From Zoogloea sp. (GTDB lineage: Bacteria; Pseudomonadota; Gammaproteobacteria; Burkholderiales; Rhodocyclaceae): 64,000 nucleotides of DNA. A model generated the notes under the pieces. That model saw only the letters and a list, made by a program, of their open reading frames with translations, did no database searches and was not told the origin of the DNA. The DNA is taken from positions 62,001 through 126,000 of the forward strand of contig NZ_JAKLLN010000001.1 in NCBI RefSeq assembly GCF_023150065.1, read 5' to 3'. The position numbers and the translations under genes were made by a program. Positions 10,699 through 17,966 of the stretch are shown here, one piece after another (the first letter of the stretch is position 1; every line of letters begins with the position of its first letter).

Positions 10699-11627
10699 TG
10701 CTGCAGGTCCGCGGGCTCCACTATCGCTATCCGGCAGCGGCGGCGCCGGCCCTGGTGGATTTCAGCCTGGAAGCCCGGCGCGGCGAGATCCTCGGCCTGC
10801 TCGGGCCCAACGGGGCCGGCAAGTCCACCCTGGTGGCCCATCTGGCCGGTCTGCTTCAGGCCGATGGCGGGCAGATCGAGGTGGATGGCGAAGCCCTTGC
10901 CGCGCTGCGCCGCCGCACGCCCGGCTGCATCGCCATCGCGCCCCAGGACTTTGCCTTCTATCCCATGCTGAGCGTGGCCGAAAACCTGCGCTGCTTCGCC
11001 GCCGCCAGCCGCCTGTCCGGCGCGGCAGCCCGGCAGGCCATCGCCCGGACCCTCGCCGCCACCCGCCTCGAAGACTTTGCCGGCACCCGCGCCGAGCACC
11101 TCTCCGGCGGGCTCAAACGGCGCCTCAACCTGGCCATCGCCCTGCTGCCCACCCCCGCGCTGCTGGTGCTGGACGAGCCGACGGTGGGCGTCGACCCCCA
11201 GTCCCGGGCCTTCCTGCTGGACACCGTGCGTGCCCTGGCGGCCTCGGGCATGGGGGTGATCTACGCCAGCCACTACATGGAGGAGATCGAAGCGATCGCT
11301 GATCGCGTGGTGATCGTCGACCACGGCCGGGTGCTCTGCCAGGGGAGCCTGGCCGAACTCCTGGCCCAAGCCCGCGGGCATGTGGAGCTGCAGCTCGAAG
11401 TGCCCCTCGATGCCGCAGCCCTGAAGGCCCTGGCCGGTGAGATCGACGGCCGGCTGGAGGTGGCCGGCGTGCACCTGAAACTCGAGCTCGCCGCCGACGC
11501 CTCGCCGGTGGCGGCGCTGGCCCGCATCGAAGCCCGGGGAGGGCGCATCCGCGATGCCCGCTTCGGGCGTCACAGCCTGGAGCGCCTGTTCATGCGCCTG
11601 ACCGACACCCGGCTGCGGGATCACTGA
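10698..11627 (+). CDS. ABC transporter ATP-binding subunit (exporter)
   Basis: Protein of 309 residues, the cytoplasmic motor of an ABC-2 type exporter whose permease is the next gene (1-base TGATG overlap). Walker A GPNGAGKST at 36-44, signature LSGGLKRRLNLA from 135, Walker B LLVLDEPT with Asp159-Glu160, and a switch histidine in YASHYMEE. The region after about residue 215 is an extra C-terminal domain of the DrrA/CcmA-like drug and lipid exporter type. From its place in the operon it probably drives export of the resorcinol-type product or an intermediate; this is inference. Confidence 0.9.
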   Translation: MLQVRGLHYRYPAAAAPALVDFSLEARRGEILGLLGPNGAGKSTLVAHLAGLLQADGGQIEVDGEALAALRRRTPGCIAIAPQDFAFYPMLSVAENLRCFAAASRLSGAAARQAIARTLAATRLEDFAGTRAEHLSGGLKRRLNLAIALLPTPALLVLDEPTVGVDPQSRAFLLDTVRALAASGMGVIYASHYMEEIEAIADRVVIVDHGRVLCQGSLAELLAQARGHVELQLEVPLDAAALKALAGEIDGRLEVAGVHLKLELAADASPVAALARIEARGGRIRDARFGRHSLERLFMRLTDTRLRDH

Positions 11628-12796
11628 TGCTGCGTGCCCTGATCCGCAAGGAGCTCCTCGCCCTGCTGCGCGACCCCCATGCCCTGGCGGCCCTGTTCGT
11701 GATGCCGGCGGCCTTCATCGTGATCATGTCCCTGGCCCTGCAGAACCTCTACGCGCCCCCCCTGCGGCAACTCGCCTATGCCATCGACAGCGCAAAGGAC
11801 AGCCCCGCGGCCCGGCGCATTAGCGCCACCTGGGCAACGGCCCACGGCAGCCCCAGGCCCCTGCCGGCCACACCCGGCGAGGTCGACGAGGCCCTGCGCC
11901 AGGGGCGCCTGGCCTATGTGCTGACCCTCGACGCCAGCCTGGCCGACGCCCTGGGCGAGCTCGATCCGCCCCGCGCCCCGGTGGTCCGTCTGCGGGTCGA
12001 GCCGGGCCTCGATCAAGGCGCTTTCCGTACCCTGCAGGCCGAACTTGCCGGCGCCGTGGGTGAGCTGCGGGCGGCCCTGTTGCAGGCCAGCCTCACCGGC
12101 GAGAGCCCCCGGGGCAGCCAGTCCATCCTGCCCTTCATGGCCGTCGAGCAGCTGGGCCGCGCCCTGCGCCCGGTCAGCGCCGTGCAGCAGAACGTGCCGG
12201 CCTGGCTGGTCTTCGGCATGTTCTTCGTGGTCACCGCCATCAGCAGCCTCTTCGTGCAGGAGCAGCACAGTGGAGCCCTGGCCCGTCTGGCGGCGCTGGG
12301 CGTGCCCGAGCGTATCCAGATCCTCGCCAAGGCCTTGCCCTATGTGGGCATCAATGCCATCCAGGCAGCCCTGATGCTGACGGTGGGCTGTGCCCTGATG
12401 CCGCTGCTGGGCGGCGAGGCCCTGTCCCTGGCGGGCATCCACTGGCCGGCGCTGCTCATGATGCTGGCCGCCACCAGTGTGGCTGCCATCGGTTTTGCCC
12501 TGCTGCTCGCCTGCCTGGTCCGGACCCACGCCCAGGCCAACACCCTCGGCCCCCTGTGCAATCTGCTGATGGCCGCCCTGGGCGGCATCATGGTGCCCAC
12601 CTTCGTCATGCCCGGGCTGATGCAGCAGCTGGCCCGCCTGTCGCCCATGAACTGGGGCCTGGAAGGGCTGCTCACCGTGCTCCTGCGCCACGGTGATGTG
12701 GCCGAGGCGGCCCCCTGGGCCCTGCGTCTGGCCCTCTTCGGCATCCTCGGGCTGGCCCTGGCGAGCCGGCTTTTTTCCCGCAGAATCACGCCCTGA
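11627..12796 (+). CDS. ABC-2 type permease (exporter)
   Basis: Protein of 389 residues with the ABC-2/YhgE-like layout: cytoplasmic RKELLALLRDPHA, one membrane helix at about 20-40, a roughly 150-residue extracytoplasmic domain, then five hydrophobic helices (from about 195 to 385). It pairs with the ATPase that overlaps it by one base. Homologues export drugs, lipids or polysaccharides. In this operon the likely cargo is the amphipathic product of the Dar enzymes and ketosynthases. A seven-base gap, the only real gap in the operon, separates its stop from the carrier protein. Confidence 0.88.
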   Translation: MLRALIRKELLALLRDPHALAALFVMPAAFIVIMSLALQNLYAPPLRQLAYAIDSAKDSPAARRISATWATAHGSPRPLPATPGEVDEALRQGRLAYVLTLDASLADALGELDPPRAPVVRLRVEPGLDQGAFRTLQAELAGAVGELRAALLQASLTGESPRGSQSILPFMAVEQLGRALRPVSAVQQNVPAWLVFGMFFVVTAISSLFVQEQHSGALARLAALGVPERIQILAKALPYVGINAIQAALMLTVGCALMPLLGGEALSLAGIHWPALLMMLAATSVAAIGFALLLACLVRTHAQANTLGPLCNLLMAALGGIMVPTFVMPGLMQQLARLSPMNWGLEGLLTVLLRHGDVAEAAPWALRLALFGILGLALASRLFSRRITP

Positions 12797-12803
12797 ATAC
12801 ACC

Positions 12804-13073
12804 ATGCACACCCCCGACCCCGCTTTCATCCAGGCCCTGAAGCAGCTGATCCTGGAGGCCGCCGACAAGACCGAGCCCGCCGGTGGGCTGGCCGACGACG
12901 AGATCCTCTTCGGCCCGGACTCGCGCCTGCAACTGGACTCCCTCGACGCCCTGCAGGTCTCCATGGCCATCCAGAAGCGCTACGGCGTGCGCATGCCCGA
13001 CAGCAAGGAGACCCGCCGCGCCCTGGCCTCCCTGTCCACCCTCGCCGCCCACCTGGCCGAACGCCTGTCGTGA
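12804..13073 (+). CDS. Acyl carrier protein
   Basis: Protein of 89 residues with the phosphopantetheine attachment motif LQLDSLDALQ, where Ser46 is the predicted carrier serine. Acidic four-helix pattern typical of ACPs. It would hold the growing or finished acyl chains for the two ketosynthase-family genes that follow and for DarB; darC plays this role in Pseudomonas. Its end overlaps the next start by four bases (GTGA). Confidence 0.88.
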   Translation: MHTPDPAFIQALKQLILEAADKTEPAGGLADDEILFGPDSRLQLDSLDALQVSMAIQKRYGVRMPDSKETRRALASLSTLAAHLAERLS

Positions 13074-14146
13074 GTGTTGCCGGCAGCTACCTGCAGGGGC
13101 GTGGGCTGGCCTGCGCCCTGGGGCTGGACCTGCCCCGTGCGCTGGCCCGCCTGGCCGCCGGTGGCGTGCGCCCCGCGATGTTTGAGAGTGCCCCGGATGC
13201 CTTCTTTCCGGCCTTCACTATCCCCGATGCCGATCCGGACTGGCACGCCCGCGGTCGCCGGCTGGTGCGTGCCGCGGTGGCGGAGTGCGGCCCGGTGGAC
13301 CGCAGCGCGCCGCTCTTTCTGGCGTCCTCGTCCCTCAACGTGGGGGCGCTTGAACAGGGCTCGCCCTTCCTGCCCGACTGCCAGCGTTTCGCCGAGGACG
13401 TGGCCGGATGGCTGGACTGGCGCGGGCCGGTGTTCTGGGTGTCCACCGCGTGCACCTCGTCCATCGTGGCCCTGCTCAGCGCCCACCGCCTGATTGGCGC
13501 CGGGGAGGCGGATTCGGCCCTGGTGCTCGGGCTGGAGCTGACCAACCGCTTCAGCAGCGCCGGCTTTGGTGCCCTGCAGCTCCTCGATCCGCAGGCGCCG
13601 CGCCCCCTGGCGGCAGATCGGGCCGGCCTGGTGCTCGGCGAGGCCGTGGCGGCGGTCTGCCTCGGGCGCAAGACGGCCCGCTGGCGACTGCGCGGCGGCG
13701 CCAACCGGGTCGATGGCAGCAACCCGGCCGGGGCCTCCCGCCATACGGTCGAGCGCATGGTGCACGCTGCCCTGGCGGATAGCGGCATCGGCGCGGCCGA
13801 GGTGGATCTGATCAAGCTCCAGGCCGCCGGCAGCCCCCACAACGACGCGGAAGAGATCGCCGGGCTCAAGGCGGTCTTTCCCTGTCTGCCCGCGCTGGGC
13901 ACCCTCAAGGCCAGCATCGGCCACACCCTGGGCGCCGCGGGCGCGGCCGAGCTGGCCCTGCTGACGGCCTGCATCGACGCCGGGATATGGCCCGAGCCGC
14001 CGGGCTGTGCGCCCGATCCCGATCTGGCGGTGGCCCTCGCGCCCCGTCGTCCGCCACGGCTGCGTTTCATCCTCGCCCAGATCCTCGGCTTTGGCGGTGG
14101 TCATGCAGCCCTGGTGCTCGAAGACTGCCAGGAGAGCCTGTCATGA
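13070..14146 (+). CDS. Beta-ketoacyl-ACP synthase (KAS I/II type) with an altered active site
   Basis: Protein of 358 residues, shorter than FabF (about 410). The nucleophile is present as Cys128 in STACTSSIVAL, and the second histidine motif is intact (Lys280 and His285 in TLKASIGHTLGAAGA). The first histidine motif, normally AHGTGT, reads LQAAGS here, so the usual catalytic His is Gln251. Such a change should impair classical decarboxylative condensation. The protein may need its partner encoded next, use a non-malonyl donor, or act as an acyl transferase. GTG start at 13070, within the stop of the ACP gene. Four-base overlap with the next gene. Confidence 0.85.
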   Translation: MSVAGSYLQGRGLACALGLDLPRALARLAAGGVRPAMFESAPDAFFPAFTIPDADPDWHARGRRLVRAAVAECGPVDRSAPLFLASSSLNVGALEQGSPFLPDCQRFAEDVAGWLDWRGPVFWVSTACTSSIVALLSAHRLIGAGEADSALVLGLELTNRFSSAGFGALQLLDPQAPRPLAADRAGLVLGEAVAAVCLGRKTARWRLRGGANRVDGSNPAGASRHTVERMVHAALADSGIGAAEVDLIKLQAAGSPHNDAEEIAGLKAVFPCLPALGTLKASIGHTLGAAGAAELALLTACIDAGIWPEPPGCAPDPDLAVALAPRRPPRLRFILAQILGFGGGHAALVLEDCQESLS

Positions 14147-14748
14147 AGCTTTGGCGCATCGTCGGCCGTCACTTTGACGATCCGCCCCCGGACGACTGGC
14201 GCCAGCGCCTCGCCACCCGCCTGGGCGAGCGCCCGCGGCGGGTGGGGGCGTGGGTCGAGCTGGCGCTCTACGGTGCCCTCCAGTGTCTGGACGACGCCGG
14301 TGAGGCCGGCCTGCCCGACGCGGCCCTGCTCAGCCTGTCCACCCTTCACGGCCCGGACATCGCCCTGCGGGCGGCCCTGGCCGAGGCCCATGACGGCCTG
14401 CCCCTGCCCATCGGCTTTCTCACCAGCCAGCCGGGCCAGGCGCTGCCGGCCCTGGCCCGCTACCTGAACTGGCACGGGGAGGGGCGCTGCCTGTCCAGCC
14501 GTGCGCCGGCCCTGGCGCTGCAACTGGCCTGCATCGAGGCCGGCCCGGCGGGCCTGCTGGCCGGCTGGGTGGACGAGGACGGGCCCGGCCGCAGCCTGTG
14601 GTTGCGGCTGCTGCCCGAGCCCGGCCCGGCGCCAACCCTGGTCGGCGGCGTGTTCGAGACCCTGGCCGATCCGGCCGTGACCCACCTGGCCCTGACCGGT
14701 GCGCAACTGCACCTGGGCCGTTCACCCCTGGAGCGCGCCCATGGCTGA
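14143..14748 (+). CDS. Ketosynthase N-terminal-like protein (chain-length-factor type partner)
   Basis: Protein of 201 residues resembling the short family with a beta-ketoacyl synthase-like N-terminal domain (Ketoacyl-synt_2), found beside ketosynthases in aryl-polyene and similar clusters. The order of segments fits: an N-terminal basic stretch, LSLSTLHGPD, PIGFLTSQPGQALPALARYL, then SSRAPALALQLACIEAG at the place where a real ketosynthase has its active-site cysteine. No nucleophilic Cys lies at that site, so it is probably a non-catalytic heterodimer partner of the preceding ketosynthase that shapes the substrate tunnel. This is inferred from order and from KS/CLF pairs. Overlaps both neighbours (4 and 8 bases). 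Confidence 0.7.
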   Translation: MKLWRIVGRHFDDPPPDDWRQRLATRLGERPRRVGAWVELALYGALQCLDDAGEAGLPDAALLSLSTLHGPDIALRAALAEAHDGLPLPIGFLTSQPGQALPALARYLNWHGEGRCLSSRAPALALQLACIEAGPAGLLAGWVDEDGPGRSLWLRLLPEPGPAPTLVGGVFETLADPAVTHLALTGAQLHLGRSPLERAHG

Positions 14749-15772
14749 CGACTTCATCAGCCCCGAATACATCCTCAGCATCGGCACCGGTTTCAGTGCC
14801 GCCAAGACCCTGCTCAGTGCGGTGGAGCTGGACGTGTTCACCGCGCTGGCCCGCCAGCCCGGCAGCGCCGCCGACCTGGAGCAGCGTCTGGGCCTGCACC
14901 CCCGCTCGAGCCGCGATTTTCTGGATGCCCTGGTGGCCCTGGGCTTCCTGGAGCGCCAGGACGGCATCTACACCAACACTCCGCCGGCGGCCCGCTATCT
15001 CGACCGGGAGAGCGAGTCCTGCATCGCCGCGCTGCTGGAGATGGTCAATCAGCGCCTCTACCTCTACTGGGCCAATCTCACCGATGCCCTCAGAACCGGG
15101 GCGCCGCAGAACGAGCTGAAGCAGGGCGGCGAGACCCTGTTCTCGGCCCTCGCCGCCGATCCACACCGGCACCGCCAGTTCCTGAGCGCCATGACGGCCC
15201 TGTCGCGGGGGGCCAACCAGGCCATCGCCCGCAAGTTTCCGTGGGGCAATTACACGCGCTTCGTCGACCTCGGCACCGCCCAGGGCGATCTGGCTGCCCA
15301 GGTGGCCATCGCCCATCCCCACCTGCGTGGCACCGGCTTCGACCTGCCCACGGTCGCCCCCATCTTTGGCGATCACACCACCCGTCTGGGGGTGGCGGAG
15401 CGGGTCGGGTTCATGGCCGGAGACTTTTTCCGTGATGCACTGCCAGCCGCCCAGGTGATCGTGATGGGGCACATCCTGCATGACTGGGACCTGCAGGAAA
15501 AACGCTTCCTGATCGCCAAGGCCTACGCGGCCCTGCCGCCCGGCGGCGCCCTGATCGTGTATGAAGCCATGATCGACGACGCCCGGGAGAGCAGCGTCCA
15601 GGGGCTGCTGATGAGCCTTACCATGCTGATCGAGACCCGGGGCGGGTTCGACTACAGCGCGGCGGACTGCATCGGCTGGATGACGGAGGCGGGCTTCCAG
15701 GGCTGTTACCGGGAGAGGCTGACCGGGGCGGATGCCATGGTGGTGGGCTTCAAGGGGCAGGCTATTCCATGA
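14741..15772 (+). CDS. SAM-dependent O-methyltransferase (family 2, COMT/hydroxyneurosporene type)
   Basis: Protein of 343 residues. The N-terminal part is a winged-helix dimerisation domain (about 10-95); the C-terminal part is a Rossmann methyltransferase with SAM motif VDLGTAQGDLA at 175-185 and the segment GHILHDWD, in which His247 aligns with the catalytic histidine of plant and bacterial O-methyltransferases. It would methylate a hydroxyl group. As the last gene of the operon it probably caps a phenolic OH of the resorcinol made by DarA/DarB (inference). It overlaps the preceding gene by eight bases. No clear terminator follows. Confidence 0.88.
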   Translation: MADDFISPEYILSIGTGFSAAKTLLSAVELDVFTALARQPGSAADLEQRLGLHPRSSRDFLDALVALGFLERQDGIYTNTPPAARYLDRESESCIAALLEMVNQRLYLYWANLTDALRTGAPQNELKQGGETLFSALAADPHRHRQFLSAMTALSRGANQAIARKFPWGNYTRFVDLGTAQGDLAAQVAIAHPHLRGTGFDLPTVAPIFGDHTTRLGVAERVGFMAGDFFRDALPAAQVIVMGHILHDWDLQEKRFLIAKAYAALPPGGALIVYEAMIDDARESSVQGLLMSLTMLIETRGGFDYSAADCIGWMTEAGFQGCYRERLTGADAMVVGFKGQAIP

Positions 15773-15833
15773 TCGTGAATAGCTTTTTAACCTTTCCTTC
15801 GCGCATCCCGCGGAGTACGCCCGATTAAGCCGG

Positions 15834-15862
15834 TATACTTGCAAGGTTTGATTTCAACCTTG
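15834..15862 (+). promoter_or_regulatory. -10 element and leader inverted repeat of the OmpA-domain gene
   Basis: A good TATACT -10 box lies at 15834-15839; no strong -35 is seen. It is followed by perfect seven-base arms CAAGGTT (15842-15848) and AACCTTG (15856-15862). The repeat would sit at the start of the transcript or just behind the promoter, so it could be an operator or a 5' stabilising hairpin. Confidence 0.4.
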
Positions 15863-15882
15863 ACCTAGAAAGGAATTTTCCT

Positions 15883-16365
15883 ATGCAAGAAGACGACGAC
15901 AACCAGAACCTCGTACTGGGCATCCTGTTCGGCATCATCGCCCTGGTGATCGGCCTGGTGATCGGCCTGACCGTTTACGTCACCGGCCAGACCAATACCA
16001 AGACTGCTCCGGTTGCCGCCGTGGCCGAAGTGCCCGAGATCGCCGAAGTGGGCGAAGCCCTGGCGAAGCTCTACTTCGACTCCGGCAAGGCTGATCTGCC
16101 CGCCAATGCCGCCGATGAAGTGGCCAAGGTCGTCGCCAAGCTGCAGGAAGATGCCAGCAAGATCGTGCTGATCTCCGGCTACCACGACGAAACCGGTGGC
16201 GCCGCCGTCAACGCCGAAGTGGCCAAGGCCCGTGCCGTGGCCCTCAAGGACGCCCTGATCGCTGCCGGCGTGCCGGCCGACAAGGTGGCCATGCGCAAGC
16301 CCGCCGTGACCCTGGGTGGCACCGATGCCGCCGAGGCCCGCCGCGTGGAAGTGCGCGTGCAGTAA
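15883..16365 (+). CDS. Membrane-anchored OmpA-domain protein
   Basis: Protein of 160 residues with a short acidic cytoplasmic N-terminus (MQEDDDNQ), one membrane helix at about 10-33, and an OmpA/MotB-like peptidoglycan-binding domain (about 55-160). Features of the domain are LYFDSGKADLPANAADEV, ISGYHDETGGAAVNAEVAKARAVALKDAL and a C-terminal RRVEVRV. It is smaller than typical OmpA family members and has no beta-barrel, so it probably tethers the inner membrane to the wall. It has an AAAGGA ribosome-binding site and an independent -10 box, and a strong terminator follows, so it is monocistronic. Confidence 0.85.
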   Translation: MQEDDDNQNLVLGILFGIIALVIGLVIGLTVYVTGQTNTKTAPVAAVAEVPEIAEVGEALAKLYFDSGKADLPANAADEVAKVVAKLQEDASKIVLISGYHDETGGAAVNAEVAKARAVALKDALIAAGVPADKVAMRKPAVTLGGTDAAEARRVEVRVQ

Positions 16366-16387
16366 GCAGGACACTGCGCTGTGCCAG

Positions 16388-16412
16388 AAAAGCCGGGCTT
16401 GCCCGGCTTTTT
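16388..16412 (+). terminator. Intrinsic terminator of the OmpA-domain gene
   Basis: Eleven-base arms AAAAGCCGGGC / GCCCGGCTTTT (16388-16398 and 16401-16411) with a two-base loop and a T-run, 22 bases after the stop codon. Confidence 0.88.
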
Positions 16413-16458
16413 GCATTATGGGGCGGCCCATCGGCGTGGGCTGCTACCATCGCCCCCC

Positions 16459-17880
16459 ATGAGTCTCTACCAGACCCTCGCCGAAGACACCGCCCGGCTG
16501 ATCGCCGAGGGCGTGCTGCGCCCCGGAGACCGGCTGCCCTCGGTGCGCCAGACCTGCCGCATCCACGGCATTGCCCCGGTGACCGTCACCCAGGCCTATC
16601 ACCTGCTGGAGAGCCGGGGCCTGATCGAGGCGCGGCCCAAGTCGGGATACTTCGTGCGTGCCCGCCTGGGGCAGCGCCTGCCCGAGCCGGAGATGAGCCG
16701 CCCGGTAGGCCATTCCACGGCCCTGGAGGTGAGCGACTTCATCTTCGAGATCCTCGATAGCGTCAAAGATCCGGCCGTGGTGCCGCTGGGCTCCAGTTTC
16801 CCGAGCCCGCGGCTGTTCCCCCTGGACAAGCTGGGGCGTTTCCTGGCGGCCGCGGCACGGCATCTCGACCCCCTGTCGACGGTCACCGATCTGCCGCCGG
16901 GCAACGACGAGCTGCGCCGCCAGCTGTCCCTGCGCTACCTGGCCCAGGGGGCCCGGGTGTCGCCTCAGGAGATCGTGGTCACCTCCGGGGCCATGGAGGG
17001 GCTCAACCTGTGCCTGCAGGCGGTGACCCGCCCGGGCGACCTGATCGCCATCGAATCCCCGACCTTCTACGCCGGCCTGCAGGCCAGCGAGCGCCTGGGG
17101 CTGAAGGTCATCGAGATCCCCAGCCACCCCCGGGAGGGCGTCAACCTGGCCGCCCTGGAGGATGCCCTGCGCCATCACCCGGTGAAGGCCTGCCTGCTGA
17201 TGCTCAACTACGCCAACCCCACCGGCAGCCGGGTGCCCGACGCTCGGCGCCAGGCGCTGATTGAACTCCTCGACCGCCACGCGGTGCCGCTGATCGAGGA
17301 CGACGTGTATGCCGAGCTCTACTTTGGCGCCGGGCCGCCCCTGTGCAGCAAGGCGGTGGACCCCAACGGCCGGGTGATGCACGTGTCGTCCTTCTCCAAG
17401 TGCCTGGCGCCGGGCTACCGCATCGGCTGGGTGGCGGCGGGGCGCTACGCCGGCCTGATCCAGCGCCAGAAGCTGTCGACCAGCCTCGCCACCACGGTGC
17501 CGGTGCAGATTGCCCTGGCCGAATACCTCAAGCATGGTGCCTACGAGAACCACCTGCGCCACCTGCGCCGCACCCTGGCCGCCCAGGAGGCCGCCCTGGT
17601 CGAGGCGGTGGAGGCGTATTTCCCCGTGGGTACGCGCCTGGCCCGGCCCGAGGGGGGCTACTTCCTGTGGGTCGAGCTGCCCCGGCGGGTGGATGCCCTG
17701 GCGCTGCACCGCCAGGCGCTGGCCCAGGGCATCAGCCTGGCTCCGGGGCCGATCTTTTCGGCCAAGCGGGAGTTCGGGCACTGCATCCGCCTCAACTTTG
17801 GCCACCCCATCGACGAGCGGGCCCGGGAGGCCGTGAGGGCCCTCGGCCAGCTGCTGGCGGAGCAGGGCGCTGGGGCGTAA
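16459..17880 (+). CDS. MocR/PdxR-type regulator: GntR helix-turn-helix fused to aminotransferase-like domain
   Basis: Protein of 473 residues. Residues 1-70 are a GntR winged helix (GDRLPSVRQTCRIHGIAPVTVTQAYHLLE region). The remainder is a fold-type I aminotransferase-like domain with the PLP lysine Lys314 in SSFSKCLAPGYRIGW and LMLNYANPTG upstream. MocR proteins are transcription factors that bind PLP or an amino-acid adduct as effector and rarely act as enzymes. I took the ATG at 16459, where GntR homology begins, since the open frame further upstream crosses the terminator of the preceding gene. The target is unknown; the divergent or adjacent gene is often regulated, and here the next gene is 86 bases downstream on the same strand. 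Confidence 0.88.
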   Translation: MSLYQTLAEDTARLIAEGVLRPGDRLPSVRQTCRIHGIAPVTVTQAYHLLESRGLIEARPKSGYFVRARLGQRLPEPEMSRPVGHSTALEVSDFIFEILDSVKDPAVVPLGSSFPSPRLFPLDKLGRFLAAAARHLDPLSTVTDLPPGNDELRRQLSLRYLAQGARVSPQEIVVTSGAMEGLNLCLQAVTRPGDLIAIESPTFYAGLQASERLGLKVIEIPSHPREGVNLAALEDALRHHPVKACLLMLNYANPTGSRVPDARRQALIELLDRHAVPLIEDDVYAELYFGAGPPLCSKAVDPNGRVMHVSSFSKCLAPGYRIGWVAAGRYAGLIQRQKLSTSLATTVPVQIALAEYLKHGAYENHLRHLRRTLAAQEAALVEAVEAYFPVGTRLARPEGGYFLWVELPRRVDALALHRQALAQGISLAPGPIFSAKREFGHCIRLNFGHPIDERAREAVRALGQLLAEQGAGA

Positions 17881-17966
17881 ATCTGTGTCTATGAAAAACG
17901 ATACAGGCTGAATCTGTTTCCATTTTCATCCGGGTGATCTACTCCTTCCCCAGGAGGAAAGCCCGA

